Source: Pseudomonas sp. Irchel 3A7
Lineage (GTDB): Bacteria > Pseudomonadota > Gammaproteobacteria > Pseudomonadales > Pseudomonadaceae
Reading direction: 5' to 3'
DNA length: 64,000 nt
NCBI RefSeq assembly: GCF_900187565.1
Contig: NZ_FYED01000016.1
Location: forward strand, 124,001-188,000
The notes below the pieces were generated by a model. The model ran no database searches. It saw only the letters and a list, made by a program, of their open reading frames with translations, and was not told the origin of the DNA. The first letter of the stretch is position 1. Each line of letters begins with the position of its first letter. This document shows, one piece after another, positions 53,704-62,288 of the stretch. Position numbers and translations under genes: made by a program.

Positions 53704-54462
53704 ATGATTGACCGCTTGGTGGCCCATGTCCTGGGTCTGGAAGTTCGTCTGCTGGCGTGTCAGGCCCGCTTGAGTGCCCGCACCGATCCGGAAGCCTTGC
53801 ATGATCTTCGTACCACGGTGCGCCGGTTGCGCAGCCTGCTGCGGCCATTGCGCGGCTTGCCGGGCGTCGAACAGCTGGAGACGGCAGCCTCCGGGGTCGG
53901 CGACCTGACCACGCCATTGCGCGATCGCGAGGTGCTGGCCGCCTACCTGCTCGAGCATGATCAAACCGAAGCCGCGCAGTGGCGCATGGCGCAGATGGCA
54001 CAGGCGTATCCGGCAGTGGCGACGAGCACGGAGCTCGCGCAGTTGCTGATGATCCTCGACGCTTTTCCGCGGTTCTTGCGGGCGGCCCAGCGTCAGGGGT
54101 TGCTCAAGGGGCTGGGTAAACGCATCGAAAAACGCCTGGCCAAACAGTGGAAAAAACTCGACGAAGCCCTGCACGATCCGGCCCACGACCGTCACCGCTT
54201 GCGCCTTTTGATCAAGCGCGTGCGTTATGGCATCGAGGCCTATCCCGAGCTGGATCGTTTGCCGAAAGCGGCGTTGCCCAGGCTCAAGGCCGCACAGGGC
54301 GCTTTGGGGGACTGGCATGACTGTCTGCAATGGTTGGCCATCGCAGAGAAAGAAGCGGATCTGCAACCCTGCGTCGCGACCTGGAAAACCACAATGGCCG
54401 AAGCCGAACAGCGTTCCGACCGCGTCCTCGACAAACTCGACAAGGCCTGTTTCAAATCCTGA
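53704..54462 (+). CDS. CHAD domain protein
   Basis: A 252-aa helical protein of the CHAD family: DPEALHDLRTTVRRLRSLLR near the start and the later DRHRLRLLIKRVRYGIEAYP, with many conserved His, Arg and Lys. CHAD domains bind polyphosphate granules by these positive surfaces; the enzyme partner CYTH is not fused here. GGAG stands upstream of ATG 53704. It lies behind the small lipoprotein gene, separated by the inverted repeat. Confidence 0.88.
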   Translation: MIDRLVAHVLGLEVRLLACQARLSARTDPEALHDLRTTVRRLRSLLRPLRGLPGVEQLETAASGVGDLTTPLRDREVLAAYLLEHDQTEAAQWRMAQMAQAYPAVATSTELAQLLMILDAFPRFLRAAQRQGLLKGLGKRIEKRLAKQWKKLDEALHDPAHDRHRLRLLIKRVRYGIEAYPELDRLPKAALPRLKAAQGALGDWHDCLQWLAIAEKEADLQPCVATWKTTMAEAEQRSDRVLDKLDKACFKS

Positions 54463-54477
54463 ATCCACTACATATTC

Positions 54478-54571
54478 CCTGTGGGAGCGAGCCTGCTCGC
54501 GAATGCAATCTGTCAGATGAATCAATGCTGACTGACTCGCCGCATTCGCGAGCAGGCTCGCTCCCACAGGG
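54478..54571. repeat. REPIN after the CHAD gene
   Basis: CTGTGGGAGCGAGCCTGCTCGCGAATGC, 44 bases, GCATTCGCGAGCAGGCTCGCTCCCACAG: two inverted REP units. Confidence 0.93.
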
Positions 54572-54693
54572 GGTTTATGTATGGCATGAATACTGAGCGG
54601 CTCATCTGCCGGTGAATTTGGCCGGAATACGCGCTGTACAGCCTTCGCCGGCTGGTTAAGATCCCTTCATTCATTTTCGCCCCTGAGGTTTCC

Positions 54694-55491
54694 ATGCGCT
54701 TTTCCGATCTGCTCGACGCTGTCCGCCGCCAACCGCTGGAGCTGACCATCCCGGCCGGATGGGCGCAGGGGCGCGCCAGTTTCGGTGGCCTGGTGGCCGC
54801 CTTGCAGTACGAAGCCATGCGCGCAAAGGTGCCGGCGGATCGTCCGGTGCGCTCGCTGGCGATCACTTTCGTTGGCCCGGTGGAACCCGAAGTGCCGGTC
54901 AGTTTTGAAGTCGATGTGTTGCGCGAGGGCAAGGCCGTCAGCCAGGTGCTGGGCCGGGCAATGCAGAAGGGGCAGGTAGTGACCATGATCCAGGGCAGCT
55001 TCGGCGCCTCGCGGGCTTCGGAAGTGGCCGTGACCGCGCAACCGGCGCCGGAAATGAAGCATTGGGATGACTGCCAGGAACTGCCGTTCATTGAAGGCGT
55101 GATTCCGGAGTTCATGCGTCATCTGGCGATGCGCTGGAGTGTCGGCGGGCTGCCGTTCACCGGCAATACCTCGCGCCAGATGGGCGGCTGGGTGCGGTTG
55201 CGTGGTGATGTGAAGGAAGAGGCGATCAGCGAAGCCCACATTCTGGCGCTGGTGGACGCCTGGCCACCGGCCGTGATGCCGCACCTGAAGAAACCGGCCA
55301 TGGGCAGCACGCTGACCTGGACCATCGAATTCGTCCAGCCTCTGCTGGAACTGAGCACACTGGACTGGTGCAAATACCTCGTCGAAACCGAACACGCCAC
55401 CGACGGCTACGGCCATGCCGCGGCGAATCTGTGGGATGTGGAAGGCCGTTTGATCGCCATGAGCCGGCAGACGGTGACCGTCTTTGCCTGA
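54694..55491 (+). CDS. Acyl-CoA thioesterase, TesB-like double hot-dog
   Basis: A 265-aa protein with two hot-dog folds: the first half holds GRASFGGLVAALQYEAMRAK and LAITFVGPVEPE; the second half holds GGWVRLRGD, ALVDAWPPAVMPHLKKP and SLTWTIEFVQP-like sequence (STLTWTIEFVQP). This is the thioesterase family 4HBT_3/TesB-like group, hydrolysing acyl-CoA in the cytoplasm. Tail-to-tail with the DUF962 gene; no gap between the stops. Confidence 0.82.
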   Translation: MRFSDLLDAVRRQPLELTIPAGWAQGRASFGGLVAALQYEAMRAKVPADRPVRSLAITFVGPVEPEVPVSFEVDVLREGKAVSQVLGRAMQKGQVVTMIQGSFGASRASEVAVTAQPAPEMKHWDDCQELPFIEGVIPEFMRHLAMRWSVGGLPFTGNTSRQMGGWVRLRGDVKEEAISEAHILALVDAWPPAVMPHLKKPAMGSTLTWTIEFVQPLLELSTLDWCKYLVETEHATDGYGHAAANLWDVEGRLIAMSRQTVTVFA

Positions 55492-55857
55492 TCAATGACG
55501 GCGGTGGCGCTCACGCCAGGCGCGCCACCAGCCTCCGCTGAGGAAAAACCGCGGAAAGGTCAGGAACTGCTCGACCATCAGGCGCGACACCGCATCCTTG
55601 CGATCACTGAACGGTTCGGACGCTTGCACTTCCAGGGTGTGACCGTGACGCTGCAACCCCAGCGCGGCGATCACGCCTATGACGCCGATGGCGACGTTCG
55701 CCAGGTTCAGGCCGAACACCCCGGAAACAATCAGCAGAAACGCGACGATAAACAGCGGCACGGCGATCAGGTGCAGCACCAGATTGGTCGGGTGCTGGTG
55801 ATTGTTCGGGTAGGCACGCCATTGCCAGGCGGGAAGGTTGGGGTGACGTTTACCCAT
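55492..55857 (-). CDS. DUF962/Mpo1-like membrane protein
   Basis: A 121-aa protein with two or three spans: WRAYPNNHQHPTNLVLHLIA (His and Asn typical of the family), LFIVAFLLIVSGVFG and a further span IGVIGVIAALGLQRHGH. DUF962 members related to yeast Mpo1 are iron-dependent 2-hydroxy fatty acid dioxygenases; whether this one has that activity is unknown. ATG 55857 has GAGG upstream. Neighbour of the acyl-CoA thioesterase on the opposite strand. Confidence 0.78.
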   Translation of the reverse strand: MGKRHPNLPAWQWRAYPNNHQHPTNLVLHLIAVPLFIVAFLLIVSGVFGLNLANVAIGVIGVIAALGLQRHGHTLEVQASEPFSDRKDAVSRLMVEQFLTFPRFFLSGGWWRAWRERHRRH

Positions 55858-55988
55858 GATGCTGATCCTCGAATCCATGTGAACTACATGATTGAAGGAT
55901 AGGCCCGGCCAATGCGGGCGGCGAATCAAGGATGGCTATCGAAGTGATAGGGGCCATGGGCAATATTGATATTGACCTGGCGGGCCCC

Positions 55989-56053
55989 TTCGCGAGCAGG
56001 CTCGCTCCCACATAGGAATGCGTACCCCTGTGGGAGCGAGCCTGCTCGCGAAA
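55989..56053. repeat. REPIN behind the chemoreceptor gene
   Basis: TTCGCGAGCAGGCTCGCTCCCACA, 18 bases, CTGTGGGAGCGAGCCTGCTCGCGAA. It ends 7 bases from the stop of the methyl-accepting protein. Confidence 0.93.
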
Positions 56054-56059
56054 AGGCCC

Positions 56060-57541
56060 TTACAGCTTGAGCTGCCCTATGGCCTTGCTCAACTCCCCGG
56101 CCAACAACGCCAACTCGTTACTGGTAATCGCCGAAGCGACCGTCTGCTGCACGGTGTTCTCGGTGACATCGCGGATGCTCACCACCGCCCGGTTCATCTC
56201 TTCCGCCACCTGGCTCTGCTGTTCGGCTGCCACTGCGATCTGGGTATTGCTTTCACGCATCTGCGCCACCGCCCCGGTGATTTGCGCCAGGGCAGTGCCA
56301 GCCTCCTGTGCTTGCTGTACGCAGTCGTCGGCCTTGAACGAGCTCTCCTGCATGAAGTCCACGGCATCCCGGGTGCCGGCCTGCAGCGCCGCCACCATCA
56401 CGGTGATCTCGTCAGTGGAGGTCTGCACACGCTTGGCCAGGTTGCGCACTTCATCGGCGACCACCGCAAAGCCACGGCCCATTTCACCGGCCCTGGCTGC
56501 TTCAATCGCGGCGTTCAGCGCCAGCAGATTGGTCTGCTCGGCAATGCTGTGGATCACATTGACCACACCGTTGATCTTCTGGCTGTCTTCGGCCAGACGC
56601 TGAATCATCTCGGCGGTCTGCTGCACCCCGGTGGACAAGCCGGCAATCGACTGCTGTACGCGCATGACCACCGCCTGCCCGCTGCCGGCCAGGGTATCGG
56701 CCGATTGTGAGAGGTCGCGGGTGGCGCCGGCATGCTGGGCGATGTGGTGGACCGTGGCAGTCATTTCGTTGATCGCGGTGGCGGCCTGATCGGTTTCACT
56801 CTGCTGGCCCAACATACCGTGGCGCACTTCATTCATGCTCGCCGCCAGCCGTGCGGCGCCGTCGTCCAGTTGGCGAGCCGTGTTGGCGACGGTGTTGACC
56901 ACCCGTTGATAGCCGGCCTGCATGGCATTGAACGCATTGGCCATCTGTCCGACTTCGTCGTTGCATGCCAGCGGGACGCGAGCCGAGAGGTCGCCGGTTT
57001 TTTCGACATGGAGCATCACGTCTTTCAAGGTATTGAGTTGGCTAAGCAGGAAGCGGATCAGTAACTGCGACGCGCCGAGCATGACCAGCATCAGGATGAA
57101 CACCGCTACCGCATAATTTGCGAAGCGCTCGCCGAACACCTGGCTCAGGCTCGGACCCTGGGCAATCACCGCGACCTGCTGGCCGTCCGCGCGTGTGAAT
57201 ACCTCGGCGCCAATGAGCAGGTTGTCACCGAAAATCGGCAGGGCGTTGATCTCGACCCAGCCGTTTGCATGGGTCAATTCAGGTATGGGTTGCCCGCCGA
57301 GCACCGGTGCCTGGTCGCGGCTGAAGGTCAAGAGGTTCTCCGCTTTGGGCAGAGGCTGCCCGGAAGGCCAAGTGCCGAGCAAACGCGCCTGGGCCTGGGC
57401 CGATGCCTGGGCAGCATGACTACGGGCCTGTTGTTCGAGCTGCACGGCGTACAGCACCAATAGCAGGGTGGTGACGAAGGCGACGGCATTCACCGCCCAG
57501 AATTTGTATTTCAGCGAGATATTGCTAAGCCAGGCACCCAT
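56060..57541 (-). CDS. Methyl-accepting chemotaxis protein
   Basis: A 493-aa receptor. A first span lies at about residues 14–35, a periplasmic sensor of only ~110 residues follows, then the second span (AVFILMLVMLGASQLLIRFL), a HAMP domain (LNTLKDVMLHVEKTGDLSAR) and the long signalling coiled coil with the hairpin tip EQTNLLALNAAIEAARAGE and GRGFAVVADEVRNLA. No C-terminal CheR-tether pentapeptide is visible. The ligand is unknown. ATG 57541; the frame also runs to a TTG at 57577. Confidence 0.94.
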   Translation of the reverse strand: MGAWLSNISLKYKFWAVNAVAFVTTLLLVLYAVQLEQQARSHAAQASAQAQARLLGTWPSGQPLPKAENLLTFSRDQAPVLGGQPIPELTHANGWVEINALPIFGDNLLIGAEVFTRADGQQVAVIAQGPSLSQVFGERFANYAVAVFILMLVMLGASQLLIRFLLSQLNTLKDVMLHVEKTGDLSARVPLACNDEVGQMANAFNAMQAGYQRVVNTVANTARQLDDGAARLAASMNEVRHGMLGQQSETDQAATAINEMTATVHHIAQHAGATRDLSQSADTLAGSGQAVVMRVQQSIAGLSTGVQQTAEMIQRLAEDSQKINGVVNVIHSIAEQTNLLALNAAIEAARAGEMGRGFAVVADEVRNLAKRVQTSTDEITVMVAALQAGTRDAVDFMQESSFKADDCVQQAQEAGTALAQITGAVAQMRESNTQIAVAAEQQSQVAEEMNRAVVSIRDVTENTVQQTVASAITSNELALLAGELSKAIGQLKL

Positions 57542-57645
57542 GGAGGTCTTCTCTGATAGCGGAAACAGTTTTGGCAAGGTGCCAGCATTGTGCCGCTATT
57601 CGGGGTGCCGAATCTTGATATGGATCAACAGGCAGCGCTTTCCCA

Positions 57646-57739
57646 TTGTGGGAGCGAGCCTGCTCGCGAATGCGGTCTGACAGTCACCTCAGTGCTGAAT
57701 GTTCCAATGCCTTCGCGAGCAGGCTCGCTCCCACAGGGG
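57646..57739. repeat. REPIN between chemoreceptor and tatD
   Basis: TTGTGGGAGCGAGCCTGCTCGCGAATGC, 42 bases, CCTTCGCGAGCAGGCTCGCTCCCACAG. The right arm ends 10 bases from the tatD stop. Confidence 0.93.
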
Positions 57740-57748
57740 GATATGTGT

Positions 57749-58558
57749 TTACTGGGGGATAGTCGGCAACCCGTAAAACGCCCGCGCGCAGGCGGTGGTG
57801 TGCGCCGCCAGGTCTTCCTGAGTCTCTGCGCGGTGCAACGCCACCTCCCGCAGCACTTCCGTCAGATACGCCGGTTCGTTGCGACCATTTTTCGGCTTTG
57901 GACGCAGGCTGCGCGGCAGCAGGTACGGTGCATCGCTTTCGAGCATCAGGCGTCCGCGCTTGATCTCTTTGACCAGCGGATGCAGATGCGTGCCCCGGCG
58001 TTCGTCGCAGATCCAGCCGGTGATGCCGATGTGCAGGTCCATGTCGAGGTAACTGAACAGCGCCTTTTGTTCCCCGGTGAAGCAGTGCACGACCGCCGCC
58101 GGCAATTGGTCGCGGTAGTCGCGCAGGATCTCCAGCAGTCGCTGACTGGCATCGCGCTCATGCAGGAACACCGGCAACTGCAACTCGACCGCCAGCGCCA
58201 GGTGCTCTTCGAGGACTTTTTCCTGTTGCGGGCGGGGCGAGAAATCACGGTTGAAATCCAGGCCGCATTCACCCACGGCAACCACGTTCGACTCCTTGAG
58301 CAGACTGCGCAGGTGGCGGGCGCTGTCGGCGTTCCAGTCGCTGGCGGCGTGGGGGTGAATGCCCGCGGTGGCGAACAGCCGTTGCCCGCTTTCATCCAGT
58401 TGCCGGCACAGCTCCAGCGCCTGCTCGCTGCCCTCGACGTTGGTGCCGGTGAGCACCAATTGGCAGACCCCGGCGGCATAGGCACGGTCGAGTACAGCCT
58501 GGTGTTTGTCGGCAAAGCTGGGGTTGGTCAGGTTGACGCCGATATCGATGAGTTGCAT
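57749..58558 (-). CDS. tatD: TatD family metal-dependent hydrolase (DNase)
   Basis: TatD (269 aa) is an amidohydrolase-fold nuclease active on DNA. The N-terminus MQLIDIGVNLTNPSF is that of TatD proper rather than YcfH/YjjV. VAVGECGLDFNRDFSPR, VFLHERDASQRLLEIL, VVHCFTGE and ESDAPYLLPRSL carry the metal ligands. ATG 58558 has GAGG 7 bases upstream; six extra codons upstream in the frame are less likely. Confidence 0.93.
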   Translation of the reverse strand: MQLIDIGVNLTNPSFADKHQAVLDRAYAAGVCQLVLTGTNVEGSEQALELCRQLDESGQRLFATAGIHPHAASDWNADSARHLRSLLKESNVVAVGECGLDFNRDFSPRPQQEKVLEEHLALAVELQLPVFLHERDASQRLLEILRDYRDQLPAAVVHCFTGEQKALFSYLDMDLHIGITGWICDERRGTHLHPLVKEIKRGRLMLESDAPYLLPRSLRPKPKNGRNEPAYLTEVLREVALHRAETQEDLAAHTTACARAFYGLPTIPQ

Positions 58559-58795
58559 GGTGCTACCTCGGACCAAAGGCCGGAAAGCATATCAGAGCTG
58601 TAGATTTATAAGAAAAACCAAGAACTACAACGAGTTATAGCTGTCTTTTGATTCCGCGAGGCAGGACAGGATGGTCAAGGTGCCATCATTGTGCCAGTCT
58701 TTCGCACTTTTCCAGCGTCTCAGGCGCCCGGTTTCAGACATTTTGATTGCATGAAAATACCCATGCGATCGACCCGAATTCTTTCCGGAGAGTGG

Positions 58796-60217
58796 ATGAT
58801 TCGTCCCTCGGTTTTGCTACTGCTGTGTTGTTCGCTGCTGCTGCCGATGTCGGCGGTTGCGCGTCTGCCCGGACCGCTGCAAGCCGTGCCGGCGGCCAAG
58901 GTGCGCGACCTGACGGAAATCCGCAGCAGTCGTGTGCTGCGCGTGCTGGTCAACCAGAGCCGCAACAGTTCAGGCGAAGTCCAGGGCCAAGCCATCGGCG
59001 TCGAATATCACCGTTTGCGCGCCTTCGAACAGTACCTCAACGGTCATGCCCGTGACGGTCAGGAAATCACCCTCAAGATCATCCCCAAGGCCAAGGACCA
59101 ACTGCTCGGCGCATTGCAGCGCGGGGAGGGCGACCTGGTGGCTCCCGGGGAATTGCTCGACCTGCGCCCGGGTTTCGCCGTCAGCACCAGCGAACCGATT
59201 GCCAGCAACATTCCCCTGGTGTTGGTGGGCATCAAGGGCGAACGTCGCTACACCCGCCTCGAGCAACTGTCGGGCAAAACCCTCGCGCTGCCCACCGGCA
59301 GTGCCGCCGGTGATGCGGTCAGCCAGATCAATCAGAAACTTGCCTTGAACAAGCTGCCGCCGGTCAATATCGAATGGGTCGACCCGAGCCTGGCGGTCGA
59401 GGATGTGCTGGAGATGGTCCAGGGGGGGATCTTTCACCTGACCATCGTCGAGCAACCGATTGCCGAACGTTGGGGCAAGATCCTGCCCAAGTTGCGCCTG
59501 GACCGGCAGGTGCAAATCAGCGACCCGGGTGAGGAGTACTGGTTCGTGCGCCGCGATGCGTCAATGCTGCGGGCCAGCATTGACCGATTCCTCGGCGGCT
59601 ACAAAAAACCGTCGGATCAGGACGCGGCTTTCCTGCGAATCTATCGGCGTCTCTATCAAGTCCATTATCCCTTGGCCAAGGCTGACCGCCAGCGTCTGGA
59701 AAAACTTCGCCCGGTGTTGCAGAAACACGCCGACGCCCAAGGCATGGACTGGCTGAATCTGGCGGCGCTGGCGTTCAAGGAATCCGGCCTGCAACCCAAG
59801 GCCCGCAGTGGCGGCGCTCCGACCGGCCTGATGCAAATCACGCCATCCGCGGCCCAGCGGGTGGGGGTCAGCAATATTCAGGAACTCGATGCCAATGTGC
59901 AGGCCGGGGCCAAGTACCTGGCGATGATCCGCCGCAAGTTCTTCGCCAGCCCCAAGCTCAACGAGCGCGAGCGCATGGCCTTTGTGTTGGCGGCCTACAA
60001 CATCGGCCCGGAGCGGGTTCAGGGGATGCGTACCGAGGCGCGGCGGCGGGGCTTGAATCCCAATCAGTGGTTCTTTCAGGTTGAGCGCATCGCCATGGAG
60101 CAGGTGGGAATGGGACCTGTCAGCTATGTTAATAGCGTGAACAAGTATTACCTGGCGTTCGATCGGGAGCGGGAGTCGTTGGAGCCCCAAGGGCAAAAGG
60201 TTGTCCTGCGGAAATGA
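58796..60217 (+). CDS. MltF-like lytic transglycosylase
   Basis: A 473-aa exported protein. A signal peptide (MIRPSVLLLLCCSLLLPMS) is followed by a solute-binding-protein-like domain (~30–290: SSRVLRVLVNQSRNSSGEVQ, LLGALQRGEGDLVAPGE) and a C-terminal SLT domain with the catalytic Glu 329 (LAFKESGLQP), GLMQITPSAAQRVG and AYNIGPERV. It cleaves peptidoglycan strands. Unlike MltF no lipobox is seen, so it is probably periplasmic. ATG 58796 has GGAG 5 bases upstream; two in-frame ATGs upstream (58751, 58763) would put a polar stretch before the signal peptide. Confidence 0.88.
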   Translation: MIRPSVLLLLCCSLLLPMSAVARLPGPLQAVPAAKVRDLTEIRSSRVLRVLVNQSRNSSGEVQGQAIGVEYHRLRAFEQYLNGHARDGQEITLKIIPKAKDQLLGALQRGEGDLVAPGELLDLRPGFAVSTSEPIASNIPLVLVGIKGERRYTRLEQLSGKTLALPTGSAAGDAVSQINQKLALNKLPPVNIEWVDPSLAVEDVLEMVQGGIFHLTIVEQPIAERWGKILPKLRLDRQVQISDPGEEYWFVRRDASMLRASIDRFLGGYKKPSDQDAAFLRIYRRLYQVHYPLAKADRQRLEKLRPVLQKHADAQGMDWLNLAALAFKESGLQPKARSGGAPTGLMQITPSAAQRVGVSNIQELDANVQAGAKYLAMIRRKFFASPKLNERERMAFVLAAYNIGPERVQGMRTEARRRGLNPNQWFFQVERIAMEQVGMGPVSYVNSVNKYYLAFDRERESLEPQGQKVVLRK

Positions 60218-60320
60218 TCGAATAAACTGAAGTGTTGTAGCGGGTTTTTGCGCTTTAAATATAATTTTTACTGATTAGTATGGCGGCCAACCAACACACA
60301 CTCACAATGGATGACACAGC

Positions 60321-60755
60321 ATGAGCACACTGATCAACAAGGTTCTGTTTACCCGCGCCGGCTACGGCCTGACCGTTCTGCGAATTTTTGTCGGCATCAT
60401 CTTTGCTGCCCACGGCGCGCAGAAACTCTTCGGGGCGTTCGGTGGCTACGGCCTGGCCGGCACCGCGCAGTACATGGAAAGCATTGGCCTGGCGCCGGGC
60501 TACCTGATGGCGACGCTGGCGGGCGGGACCGAGTTCTTCGGCGGTCTGGCACTGATCATCGGCCTGCTGGCGCGCCCGGCAGCCCTGGGCCTGACCTTCC
60601 TCTCCCTGGTGGCGATCTTCTCGGTGCACATCAGTAACGGTCTGTTCATGGCCAACAACGGCTATGAGTTTGCCCTGGCCCTGCTCGGTGGCAGCATCGC
60701 GGTATTGATCGAAGGGGCTGGCAAACTGTCGGCCGACCGGGCTATCGCGGGTTGA
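60321..60755 (+). CDS. DoxX family membrane protein
   Basis: A 144-aa protein with four spans: VLRIFVGIIFAAHGAQKLFG, LMATLAGGTEFFGGLALIIG, AALGLTFLSLVAIFSVHIS and FALALLGGSIAVLIEGAG. The HGAQKLFG and AGGTEFFGG motifs are typical of DoxX. Members are linked to redox balance and thiosulfate or quinone metabolism but mostly uncharacterised. Single gene. Confidence 0.88.
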   Translation: MSTLINKVLFTRAGYGLTVLRIFVGIIFAAHGAQKLFGAFGGYGLAGTAQYMESIGLAPGYLMATLAGGTEFFGGLALIIGLLARPAALGLTFLSLVAIFSVHISNGLFMANNGYEFALALLGGSIAVLIEGAGKLSADRAIAG

Positions 60756-60829
60756 TTGATACCGCTCAGCGAACGTTTTTGTGTTTAGCCGTTCAAAGCT
60801 CTACACCCCTGAGAAATTCGAGGCACGCT

Positions 60830-61300
60830 ATGACAGCGAATTGCAAAGGCAAGGAAGTTAACGGCCATCGGGCCCCACGTCTCATGTTGCCTGCCCTGGT
60901 ATTCGGGCTCTTGCTCTCACCGCTGGCCATGGCGGCCGGTGACGGTACCGCGGCGGTGGGCGGTGGTCTTGGCGGAGCGCTGGGTAATGTGGTCGGGGGG
61001 CAATTGGGCGGCAGTACCGGCGCTGCAATTGGTGCCGGTGTGGGCGGCGCGGCCGGTAGTGCGGTCGGCGCCTCCAAGGGCAGCCGTACTGAAGCGGCGA
61101 TCGGTGGTGGTCTGGGGTCGGCGAGCGGTTCAGTGATCGGTAACAGCATCGGCGGCTCAACCGGCTCGACCATCGGTGCGGGCCTGGGTGGCGCGGCAGG
61201 TGGCGCTGTCGGCAACAACCTGGGCAGCGATAACGACAGCCATTCCGGTGGCGGCCACAAACACAAGCACAAGCATAAACACAAAAATAAACACCACTGA
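60830..61300 (+). CDS. Glycine-zipper protein with His/Lys-rich tail, exported
   Basis: A 156-aa protein. A hydrophobic export signal (RLMLPALVFGLLLSPLAMAA) is followed by repeated glycine-zipper units (GGGLGGALGNVVGGQLGGS, GAAIGAGVGGAAGSAVGAS, GGGLGSASGSVIGNSIGGS and another), then a tail HSGGGHKHKHKHKHKNKHH. Such zippers form membrane-spanning or pore-like bundles (compare OsmB/SlyB-type proteins); the tail should bind metals such as Ni, Zn or Cu. ATG 60830 has GAGG upstream. No function is known. Confidence 0.78.
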   Translation: MTANCKGKEVNGHRAPRLMLPALVFGLLLSPLAMAAGDGTAAVGGGLGGALGNVVGGQLGGSTGAAIGAGVGGAAGSAVGASKGSRTEAAIGGGLGSASGSVIGNSIGGSTGSTIGAGLGGAAGGAVGNNLGSDNDSHSGGGHKHKHKHKHKNKHH

Positions 61301-61320
61301 GTCGGCATTTCCCGACAGCA

Positions 61321-61348
61321 GAAACCCGGCCATGCGCCGGGTTTTTCG
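61321..61348 (+). terminator. Rho-independent terminator
   Basis: Stem CCCGGC/GCCGGG with loop CATGC, followed by TTTTTCGTTTC, about 25 bases after the glycine-zipper gene. Confidence 0.92.
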
Positions 61349-61452
61349 TTTCTGTCGCAAGACTGACCGATTGTCTGCCTGATCGAACGTGCAGCCTCGC
61401 TGCGGCCTCGAAATTCCAGGGCCTGCCTTTCAGGCTCTTTGCGAGGTGCACC

Positions 61453-61665
61453 ATGAGCGCTGATCCAAAAGACACCGACGTTGACGATACCCCCGAGTAT
61501 CCGCTGCCTTCACCGACCGACCCTTTGAGCCGCGATCAGCGTCCACCTGACGATGACGCGGGTGTCGAGCAAGTCCCCAATGAAGACGTCAGACGCACCG
61601 ACGTCGAGGGGAACCCGAAGGACCCGGACATTGCCGATAAAGAGGGTTCCAGCGAACCCAGTTGA
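61453..61665 (+). CDS. Small acidic, probably disordered protein
   Basis: A 70-aa protein made almost wholly of Asp, Glu, Pro, Ser and Arg (MSADPKDTDVDDTPEYPLP to ADKEGSSEPS). It has no hydrophobic core, no signal peptide and no cysteine, so it is likely unfolded by itself. GAGG precedes the ATG at good distance. Length and codon use support a real gene, but I recognise no family. Confidence 0.68.
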   Translation: MSADPKDTDVDDTPEYPLPSPTDPLSRDQRPPDDDAGVEQVPNEDVRRTDVEGNPKDPDIADKEGSSEPS

Positions 61666-61765
61666 TTCGCGCCCCTCGATGCCATGCCGCTCGTCGATTG
61701 AATGGCACACCTGAAAAGTGGCTGCTGCCAGAAGTCAGGTAAGCCACTTTGAAAAGGAGTGCACC

Positions 61766-62089
61766 ATGATCAAGTCAAAATTCACGGCCCTGACAGTGGC
61801 CGGATTGTTGTCACTCGGTTCATGGGGGGCATTGGCCGGCAACGATGCGCCAGTCGACAAGGGCGGCATGCCACCATCCACGGAAATGAACGCGGGCTCG
61901 GGGCCCGAGACTGCACTGCCGCCGGGCACGATTGGCGGGGGGAATGGTGGGGATGCCAATGGGAGCAGCACCAGCGGGGGGGAGAGCAGAGGGGCGGGGA
62001 GCGGTGGAAGTTCGATGGGGAACGGTTCTGGGAGTGGGTCTGGAGGATCAGGTAGTTCGGGGGGGAGTGAGGAGAGTTCTGGGGGTTAA
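61766..62089 (+). CDS. Exported Gly/Ser-rich protein
   Basis: A 107-aa protein: signal peptide (FTALTVAGLLSLGSWGALAG), a proline-containing middle (GGMPPSTEMNAGSGPETALP) and a Gly/Ser-only tail (GSGSGSGGSGSSGGSEESSGG). AGGAG lies upstream of ATG 61766. A G7 run lies at 61976–61982. It is the third of three small low-complexity proteins in a row. No function can be assigned. Confidence 0.7.
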   Translation: MIKSKFTALTVAGLLSLGSWGALAGNDAPVDKGGMPPSTEMNAGSGPETALPPGTIGGGNGGDANGSSTSGGESRGAGSGGSSMGNGSGSGSGGSGSSGGSEESSGG

Positions 62090-62106
62090 TTTGATCAAGT
62101 CCTTGA

Positions 62107-62137
62107 GAAAAAGCCCGGCAGATCGCTGGGCTTTTGG
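62107..62137 (+). terminator. Terminator after the Gly/Ser-rich gene
   Basis: Hairpin AAGCCCGGC/GCTGGGCTT with a loop AGATC (one G-U pair) followed by TTGGCTT, ~20 bases after the stop codon. Confidence 0.75.
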
Positions 62138-62288
62138 CTTGTAATACTAAAATGGGAAGCTCGTTGGAAGCGATCAGTTTTCTACAGTCACTAAGATCTG
62201 CGGAGCCCTTTAGAGCGGCACAACTTGGAGGAAATCTTCTAGGATTTTTTCCGAAGTTTTTCGTTGTGTTTGTCAGCAATAACGCCGG

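Noticed and set aside
59422..59428. G7 run in the lytic transglycosylase gene as phase-variation site
   Set aside because: Seven Gs occur several times in GC-rich core genes by chance; not taken as a signal.
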